NCBI RefSeq assembly: GCF_000485595.1
Contig: NW_014577501.1
Location: 141,958-166,591, forward strand
Length of the DNA stretch: 24,634 nucleotides
Source of the DNA: Priapulus caudatus
Lineage: Eukaryota > Priapulida > Priapulimorpha > Priapulimorphida > Priapulidae
Reading direction: 5' to 3'
Of the stretch, positions 8,134 through 18,300 are shown in pieces. The notes beneath the pieces were generated by a model that did no database searches, had not been told where the DNA came from, and saw only the letters and a program-made list of their open reading frames with translations. The stretch's first letter is position 1, and each line of letters opens with the position of its first letter. The position numbers and the translations under genes are program-made.

Positions 8134-11100
8134 GTACGAGTTGTCATTCACGGTATCATACTGTAGCTGTATGTTGTCTCTCAATTGTGCCGCTGTGTCT
8201 AAGTCAGTGCATGTGCATTTTTTATGTTTCCGGAGTTTCTCGTGCGCCTAATCTACAACATTTCTGTCAACATTTGGCTACGGTCAACAATAACTCAAGA
8301 ACCGTTTGACCCACATGTTTCAAATTACATACAGTTGTTACGCCCATAGGAGAGATTTGAACGTCCTATTTTGGAGCACGCCAGTCGACCTACTTTCGAG
8401 CCACGCCCACTTTTTGGCAAAAATGAAAATGGCGATCTAGATTCATTCGATTTTGTTAAATTTTGGTATGTGAATGTGTAAGGCTAGCCCCAAAACAGTT
8501 GTTACTCCTGTGGGAGAGATGACAGCGTCCTATTTTAGAGCACGCCAGTCGACTTACTTTTGAGTCATTCTAAACTGCGTGTTTGCTGCAGTTTCTTTGG
8601 GGGGGTTTGCGATTTACGCATATATAATTATCAAGAGTATATAATGGGAGATATGCTATATATGAAGTTCTCCCATATATACTCTTGTTTTATATAATGT
8701 AGGTGGATAGTTGCTGAATTAAAAATGACTTGTTGGCACTCGCTCATTTGTGTACTTTTTTTGTGGTGAGCTATAGTGTCATTGACACTTTCATTTATGT
8801 TTCTGGGGTTTCTCGTACGTAATCTACATGTACGTAATGTAGAATATTAGTAGAGAAGCTCCACGCATAAAGCCTAAACTTAATACATACTGAGTTACCT
8901 GAACCATCTAACTTTAGTCAGGATTGCATTATTGATGAAAAGTAATAACCATTTTTATGTGGTTTAATGTGTTCTGGGAAATTTTGCTGTACCACTTTAA
9001 TCACGTAATGGGGTAGTGCTAAACTTAATTGGTGAAGTGCAATAAAACTATATAAGAGCATTATGTGCAGTTTTAAAGCTTAGAGCAACGTTTTGGGTTT
9101 CGTGGTATTATACAGCTAGGATTTTCTTACAGGGTTATACTTACAGGGTGGTTAAATTTATGTTGATTTTGATTGTTTTAGCCTGACCTCACTACAGGCA
9201 CTGTAAACAAACGTATCTTTTTGCCTTGATTATACGTGTGTGCATGGCTGCTAAAAACAGTATCCTTCGTGCATCACAATGAATATATGAACTACAAGAA
9301 TAAATATTTTATGTACATGCTACAGCACGTGTTATTTAAAGGCAGGGGCAGTCGGCCAACTGATCAATAAGAGCAGACCTAAAATATGTTCATGCTAAAT
9401 ACTATCATAATTATCACATACCTTCTGCATGGTCAGGTCTAAGTAATCAAGTGTAATAGGAATTTTATGCAACGTTTAAGGCCAGAAGGACATTTTGCTC
9501 ATTATAGTTCGTCATGTTTTTATGATGGAATGTTCATTGTATGTAAAACTGATTGTCTGATTTTTGGCACGTGTCAATTCCGTGTGCCTCATTTTCTGCA
9601 TAAAATATTCTGTGACCATCATAAAAGTATGCGTGCTTGTGTGTGCAAATCGTTCCTCGCCACAACTATGTAACAACACGTGGAAAAGGTAGTCAGTCCT
9701 GTAGTTGCACTGCTAAAATAACAGAGTTGGGATAGGGCTGAACTCGCGTCGAATTACAGTGGATATATAGGGTTACGCAAGAGACGAGCTTGTGTTGAGA
9801 TAGTGTTGAATAAGAGACAAACTAAAGTTTTGATAGATTATATAGAGTTGAGCTAGAGTTAATTGATATAGAGCGCATCTCCTCACCTCCTCCTTCACCC
9901 TTGCCCTACAGCTATGTGAAGACTGGGACGGCTGAGTTCTTCGGGGTGCGTGCGGATGTCGATCCACTGGCCAAGTACTACCAGAGACGGCTGCGGCTGG
10001 CATCAAAACGATGTGGTCCATTGAAGCCAGAGTGCATGAGTGAGGAACGGCTTCAACGTAAGTCCCTGTCGTGCTAACTTACACCGACCTATATGGCAGC
10101 TCTATCAAATCGATATTGTATGCTCTAAAATACAATGCTTGACAGCAAAGCACCGCATAGTCACCAGTTTTGCGTGCACACATGAAAAACGTATATAGGC
10201 TGGTCTAGTAACAATTTCCAAGGCCGACGTGGTTGCATGCTCAGACGGGTAGGTGATTTGTTATGACGAGTGCTGTCGCATGTTAACCCGACTCAGTTTT
10301 GCTATGGTCTGCAACCTTTTCTTTGAATGTTCCACACAGAGGTGGATCTCGCTCGCTCGATGCCGCAGATCCACGATCCGTTGGCGCGACCTCAGGGTGC
10401 CATGAGGGGAGACTCCGTTGATACAAGCACTGCATCCACGAGAAAGGGCCTCTATAGGTTTCCGTCGCAGAGCACTGCAAGAAAGCGCAAAGACTCTGTC
10501 GCTAAGATGACGTTTGTCGGATTAGCTACGATGGCGAGGGTAAATCTTAGGCAGTCGATTAGATCATACGTATGTCGACATGTTTGACAGATTATTTCAT
10601 CATTTTGTTGCTGGCCATGTGAGTAGCTTCATTTGAACAGACTAGGTGTGTAACATGGGACATCACATCTTTGGCAGGTTGTTTCATCATTTTTATAGTG
10701 ACCATGTACGTAGTTCTTTTGGATGTAGTCGCTACATGACAGTGTGGCATGTTTTGCGTGCAGTCAGCATCCCGGATGAGGCGTGGCACGGAGAAGCACA
10801 AGAAACCACCGCAGTACATCCGAAGTCGCAGCTTCGCTCCGGCTAGCGTGACCGAAGACGTAGACTTCAGCGTTCCACCGACTCCAGCCACGGCTCCTGT
10901 AAGCAGTGTGTGGCTAGCGTGGACTTTAATCACTATGTCAGTCTTGGAAATAAGTGTGAAAAACCCAGCTAGTACTGATTTCAAACATGTTTTGTTTCTA
11001 GTATGTAATTTATGGTAAAATTTATCAAATTGAACCAGTCTTGCTTAAAATTTACCAGTCATAGACTAGGGAATGGGCTGCTATTTCCATCATTGGCAAT

Positions 11101-14100
11101 GTGATTGGTGTTGGTATTCTTCTCAGGGGTTTCAGCTGATTCTCAGTTTGTGTATGACCCTTTGTATCCTGCATGGATGTATGTTTTAATGGAGCAATGC
11201 CTATGTTGCTAGTCACAATTTCTATGTTGATACAGGACTTTCAAATGGAATGTGCAACATTTTATTTAATATTTAGATCGCACTCTTGTCTCTTGTTAAA
11301 GTAAAGTTATCCTTCTTTTTATCACACACCTGCACACCTTATCTGTGTATGAACAATTGGCATTGTATGTGTGTTAGGTTTATTTGAATATTTACAGCAT
11401 AGAGAATGCACATTATTTTCTTGGGTGTGGGTTTTGGTTATAGGCATGTGCATGTTATTTTCTTCAAATAGGTGTGGGTTTACCATTCTTTTCAGCAGTT
11501 TGAGCATATGGAGGTACCTTTCTCTCTCAGTGCACCGCTCGTGAGTAGATTTAGTAAATTGTCACACATTTTGTTCAATTATGCTATGTCACAAAATATT
11601 GTAGTTCCAGTTCTACATCTATTATACAGAGTATCAACATGAACATACCCATATAGTAATCTATATATGTATGTATGTATTCCTTGTATGATGTATGTAG
11701 ACAGATATATGCATGAGCTATATAGTGTAGTACTACAGAAAATATGATAATTGCTTTTTAATCCTGTATAAATCTATACTGTAGGAAATCTAAAAACAAT
11801 TATAATTATAATTATGACCAAAATAATTATGATGCTCTAATGATAATACCCCGACGTATCACTTTGTTTCAACAAAACAGCAATAGAAAATATAATATAA
11901 TGCAATATTTTCAGCCTTGCTATTAGCCACATCTGCAATCTGCACATCTATAATTTGCAAACGAACTTGGCGACATGAGTGATGCTATAACACTGTAAAG
12001 GATTGACACAATGATGACTATTACATTATATAATTCATTACATAGACATGACAGTTACCCTATAATATTTTAGGAGATCAAGAGAGATTTGTTAGTATAA
12101 ATTTTAGAAATTCACTTAAAAACAAAACAAGAGAGCGGGCTAAGCTGTGGCATATGTTTAACTCGACGTGATACTTTAATCATACAGTGGGGCATATTGC
12201 TGACTCGGTGATGTACAATTGTACATACATGTATTACAATGTGTATACATCTGTGTATAATGCGTACGTTGTACATGTAATTTTCCACCCGACAGACTCC
12301 CGCCATCGATTACGACTCTAGCAGCCTTGTCGACGACGTTTTCTTCGACGTTGCGACGCCAAGTCCGACAGTTGCGGCCGCCATGCGTTTCCCGACGTTT
12401 CCGAAACCACGCTTATCCGATCTGCCAGAAGAGGGCGGTATTCCGGTTGTCCTGCCAGCGCCCGTCCCCGTTTCCTCCAGATTATATCCAGATATTCCGG
12501 AAGTGGAATACAAACCGGAACCGATCTGGAGGCGTAGGGATGAGCCTGATAGCAGGTGAGATGGTATTCCAAGCGTGGAGAGAGTGACAGAGAACTACTT
12601 CAGTACTTGGCAATGTCCACGATCTGTATGAGAGATGAAGTCTATCAGAGCTCTTTGATGCAAGAGTTTGATTTTCTTATGGCACGTGAATGGAGAAGTG
12701 GCATCCTGGACACTGCAGTTACTTCGGAAACTAGTGTACTATGTAATTATTGCCGAACTACTAAAGTAATAACAGTTATAAACGGCACTAGTAGCCAGGT
12801 TTTGTTCTATATACATACAAATTGCTTCTACCATACAAATTATACACACATATTCCTTTGAGTTGCATGTCCAGTATAATTCTTATATTATTATTATTAT
12901 TATTGTTATTATTGTTATTGTTATTATTATACAGTAGGGAGAGAACTTGGCGAAGAAGGGCACCAGAGGTCGCTGCTCCCATGGCGGTCCCGCGGGCAGT
13001 TCCAATGGCGACAGAGCCATCTGTCGGACTTCAGCGAATCTGGGACAAGGTTCTTGACAAGGCGTTGGATAACTCGGACCGACGCCAGCTGGGGGTGGGC
13101 ATGCTCGGTCGCTTCCTCAACAGGAAGGTACGGCGAGACCGCATCAACTCGGACGTTAAGAAGCAGCTGGAGGACTTCAGCGATCATAGGTAGTGTGTCG
13201 TAGCGTCTTAGGGCACCCTAACCCCACTCATCTATGACGTCCCTCTCCTGCTATAAATTCTATTTCCGTGTTCAATAATCACGGTTAGGCCATTGTAATA
13301 TCGCACTTCATTCTTGTGTGATGAATTCTGCTTCTGTTGTGATGGCATGCAAGCATGAGCACATTCACTCATGTACAGATTTACACTCAAATCTGCATAT
13401 AAGGGTCAGTAAAGATATGTGATGCTTATAGACCTGTGTCCCTTCTAGAGAGGTGACCACTAACACTAGTTTGACTGTAGATTGTTTGTTGCGACGGCAC
13501 CGACTGTGGTGGATGGCTCTATGGGAATTTCCTTTCCTTCTTCTTTAGGCCGTACTTCACGTACTGGGTGACAGTGGTACAAATAGTTGTTTGCATTGTG
13601 TCAATAGCTGTGTATGGACTGGCACCAGTAGGCTTCTCACAAACACAGAAGGAGAGCCTGGTAAGTGCACACTGAATACTGAGTTCTGCGCATCTGTGTG
13701 GCAACGCATTAATTGGTTAAATACTAGAATAGAATCTACAATGAGAGAGCTTCCAAATGCCAATCAACTGTAGCCTCGTTCACACGAGACCTCGTACTTA
13801 TGAATTACCGAATTTGAGACAAATACGCGACCGAGCGTTCACACGCTGATTCGCGGTTACAGAAATACCGTATTTGCGAGCTGCGAGTTGCTTTAGTAAC
13901 AATCAAGCAAACAATGCAAAATAAACAATGCAATTCGCACCAACTGCCGATAAAATGCGTAGACTTGTCTGTGCTCGACAGTTGCACGGTTTGCACTCGC
14001 ATTACACTGGAACAGTCGAGCGCGGACCAGTCTATAAAATACGTGGCTTCAGAAATTCGGTATTTAGCGTTGACACGAGGAAATGCGCGGTCCAAGAGAT

Positions 14101-15287
14101 CCGGTATTTCTCAAGCACGGCAAATTATTCGGGGTCTGGGAAGCCACGTATTTTAACAAATACCGGATCTGTTTAGATACCGTATTTCTTGGACCGGCAT
14201 TTTGCCTCGTGTGAACGCTAAATACCGAATTTCTTACTACGTGTAAACGCGGCTTATGTTAATTGATATAATGCAACTGTATTTGACAGGTGTTTAAACC
14301 ATCACTTGCATTCGAGCCAGTAGGCTACTTGGAGCCAGATAATCTCTGGATAGGACCGAAATCTGTAAGTGTTCCGGAGAAAGACCATATTACTTATTTG
14401 TTTACACTTTTACTTTTTTGCTGTTTTTTGATTATGAATGTAAATGATTTCCTCTTTCAACGCGGCTCAATATCTAAAAAACAAAAGTTGAGCCAAAATG
14501 CTGACCCGGCGATGAACCTAAAGGAATTTGTCGCTTTCTGTGTGAAGGCGGACCTTATACATCTGGGTGCGAAGTATTCGCCATGTATGCGCAAAGACAA
14601 GCCGACGTGGGATGTCATATACGCGGAGCGCGCAATCGAGAGAGGATCTGCCTGCTGCATTCGCAACGACGGTAGCGGCTGCATACAGTCAACGAGGAGT
14701 GAATGCAACGTAAGCATCGCTGATTTACTCTGATTTACGCTACTTATCTGTATTCAATTTCTTCATAATTTCTTGACCAGTAATATTCTCCCATTGAACA
14801 CGTGGCTGGCTATGACACCTGTGTGTCAGTTAGTTTCAAGTCTCTCTCTCTCTCTCGAAGGTACAAAGGGTCGGGATCATGGATGAGAGGTGATAAAGGA
14901 GGAGTCTCGGTGGGAATGTAAGGTACATGGGAATGAGGAGTGGCGGGGGTAGTAAGAGGAGTGAGGCCCACGGGAGAAGGCCGACTGCAGTGTCCGGAAC
15001 GTTGGACTGTGCTGAGGATAGAGAGAACGCAAGGTATGTCAGGGGGGAGGAGTAGGAAAATGAACGAGGATAGAGGGCTCGGTGCGACGTTGATGGTGTG
15101 AGAGGTCTCCTGGAGAAACAGTCTCTCTCTCTCTCTCTTCTGGTCTGCTCTCTCTCTACTCTCTCTCTGCTCTCGTCATCTCTCTCTCCTCCTCTCCTCA
15201 CAGTCCTCTCTCTCTCTCTCTCTCCTCCCTCTCTCGCTGCTCTCTCTCTCTCTCTCTCTCTCTCTTTCATCTCTCTCGCCCTCGTCT

Positions 15288-15318
<31 letters not shown>

Positions 15319-18300
15319 CTCTCTCTCTCACTCTCACTGTATATATTATATCAAGAGCTAATAATACATAGTGTATAATAGGAAAACAAGAAAAAAGTGT
15401 TATTTTGTGTGTGTTTTATGGCTGTTTTTGGTGGTTTTGTGTCTAGAATGAGTTGATGTATAATATATATATATATAATCAATCGATGAATATGGCTCAT
15501 CATTTTGAGGTAGTTGACAAATGGCAATAAACTTTAGTCGTAGTCTTAGGGACCTCCCACTACAGATATTATTAGAATCCCCAAGCATTCTCAGGTTGAA
15601 ACATACCATATATATATATATAATATCATGAAAGGTAATTAATGGATACATTGCAGGATGTCTTTTCAATATGGTACACTTGGGAGAATGGGGCAGGCCC
15701 TGGTGGACGCAGCAGTGGCTCCGTCTGTGGGCAGGATCCACGGCATTGCGAGAGTCCAGCATCTGCCGGAGCTCACGCCTGGAAGGATGATATCACTGCT
15801 TGGCCGGTAAGTGTCATGTGAGCATCGATTAAGATTTACCTTATTGAATGCTAGCACTGGCTGCAAGAACTCTGACAATGAGACAGTGATACTGTGATAG
15901 CTTATTATATACAGCATACACTTGGTCGAACTGTGTATACACAAGCATCTGCGCTTTGAATTTCTTAATTAGTTCATTTATATTTTCATGAAAATACTAT
16001 TGTCCTATTAGTGTGTGCAAATTAATTGTAGATTTGCAAAAAAGTGGTGAAGCCGGAGGGAACAACCAAGGGTTTAGAACACATGTCGTGTGATCCCATC
16101 GGGCGGCCATGTTGCATCGGCATCAAGGGCAGCTGTATTATAACGACTCGCCCTTACTGTGATTTCGTCAACGGATATTTTCATGAAGAGGCAACGCTAT
16201 GCTCACAGGTAAACACTGCCAGCATCTGGTGATGTGCTACAGGTTAGTTGGCATCATGAGAAGCTAATCCCCTTGATACATACTGTACTATTTATTCAAC
16301 TAATCAGTATGCACATTCGCTCATAATAAATGAAGTAGCCTTGTATTACGTTTGATGTAAGCACTGCCTCTTTTTATTTTTAGGTTTCATGTATGGATGA
16401 GGTCTGTGGCATGATATCGTTTGCAAACCCAGACTACCCTGACCAATTTTACAGGCTGTGGACGTCGATATTTCTGCATGCAGGGTGAGTATTTAAATTG
16501 AAACTTATTCACCCAATTTACACTTTCTGTCTAATCATTCTGCAAGAAAGCTAGATTGTACTGCATAATGGCATGACCGTGTTATTATCCTGAACCCACT
16601 AGCACTGAATGGGCATTAATGTTGTTTGTTTAAATGAGTGGCAGTTGTTGCAGTATCATTGCTGTTGTAGGGTCGTGCACTGTGTGCTGACAGTTATTCT
16701 GCACATATTTCTCATGAGAGATCTCGAGAAGATGGCTGGTCCAGTGCGTATCGGCATCATATACATCAGCAGCGGCATCGTCGGCAACATGGCCAGTGCG
16801 ATATTTCTCCCCGATCGTGCAGAGGTAGCGTATATTCAATTTTAAAAGGTCGGTTACTGGATGCTTTATATCAGAATCGGCGCATTTCATTCATTCATTC
16901 AATTCTTAGCTCACCTTGACATCGTCAAGCTGAGCTATTGCCATGGGTCGTCGTCCATCGTACGTCCGTCCGTCCGTCCGTCCGTCCGTCAACATTTCGC
17001 TACGGTCAACGATAACTCAGGAACCGTTTGGCCCACATGTTTGAAATTGGGTATAGTTGTTCCTGCTATGCTCCCATATTGAACGTCCTATTTTGAAAAA
17101 TGGGAATTGCCATTAGTCAGTTCAGGTTCAACGGATTTTGCTCAATTATATAGATGCAATTATGTAGCATATTATATAGACACAAACAGTTTGTGGTGTC
17201 ACACTCGTCTGGTTCGTTTTACAAAATTTCATTGACAATATCTTTAATGCAAAATTGGTATTTCCTCTCCACCCTGCCAATAAAACGTCTATATTAGAGT
17301 AAAGTTTTACAAAACATGTCGGAACGCAGCATAACCTATTTATTTCAAACGCCATCGCAACAAAGCGGGTATAGCGCCATCGCAACAAATCGGGTATAGC
17401 GCCATCTACGGTCACAAATTGTGATTCATTTTGGTTTATAAATTATTATTGCGATATACAGATGGCAATCGTTTCTATAATGTACGTCGATGGTTGCTCA
17501 ATTAAAACTGACTTCTTCTTACTCACTCATTTGTGTCCTTTTTTGTGGTGAGCAACAGTGTCATTGACACTTTCACTTTTATTTCCTAAAACTCACAATC
17601 CACTTCATGAGGGTCTGTTTTGGAAACATGGATCGTTGATCTGTGAGCACTGTTGTGGGTGGGTTCCATATTCTCGGTATCTCTCTCACCCTCGCATTTT
17701 CCTTGAACGGCACACTCGTTTATGAATTCGTCATTGTTGGTGGTTTCCGTATTTTCAGTTTACATCTCAGCCACACACTTTCCTTAAATGACACATGCCC
17801 ATCTATGGATTCGTCTTTGTGGGTGGGTTCCGTATTCTCAGTTTACATCTCGGCCACATTTAAAAACGACATGCTTGTCTTTGAGTGCTTCATTGTGGGC
17901 AGGTTCTACATTCACAGTATCGATCTTAGTCTTCACCCTAACACATGCCCATCTGTGAGTCGTTGTGGGTAGAGTCTACATTCTCAGTATCTATCTCAGT
18001 CTTAACCCTAACACATGCTCATCTCTGAGTCGTTGTGGGCAGGTTCTACATTCTCAGTATCTATCTCAATCTTGCACCCTAACCCACGCCCATCTGTGAG
18101 TGCTTCGTGGTGGGCAGGTTCTACATTCTCAGTATCTATCTCAATCTTGCACCCTAGCACACGCTCATCTGTGAGTGCTTCGTGGTGGGCAGGTTCTACA
18201 TTCTCAGTATCTATCCCAGTCTTGCACCCTAACACATGCCCATCTGTGAGTACTTCGTTGTGGGCAGGTTCTACATACTCAGTATCTATCTCAGTCTTGC

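Larger units (their letters stand above)
8134..9911 (+). other. iRhom intron with repeat copy B
   Basis: The intron holds repeat copy B and its flanking 35-bp repeats. From about 8830 to 9911 it is AT-rich with no recognised gene or repeat; a T/C-rich stretch and CCCTACAG form the acceptor at 9911. Confidence 0.7.

Noticed and set aside
12318-12587. Several overlapping open frames on both strands around 12.3-12.6 kb
   Set aside because: Shadows of the GC-rich iRhom exon at 12296-12555, whose frame is fixed by homology and phase.
14836-15361. Arg/Glu-rich and Leu/Ser-rich open frames on either strand
   Set aside because: They are products of the CT/GA repeat; no domain and no splice context.
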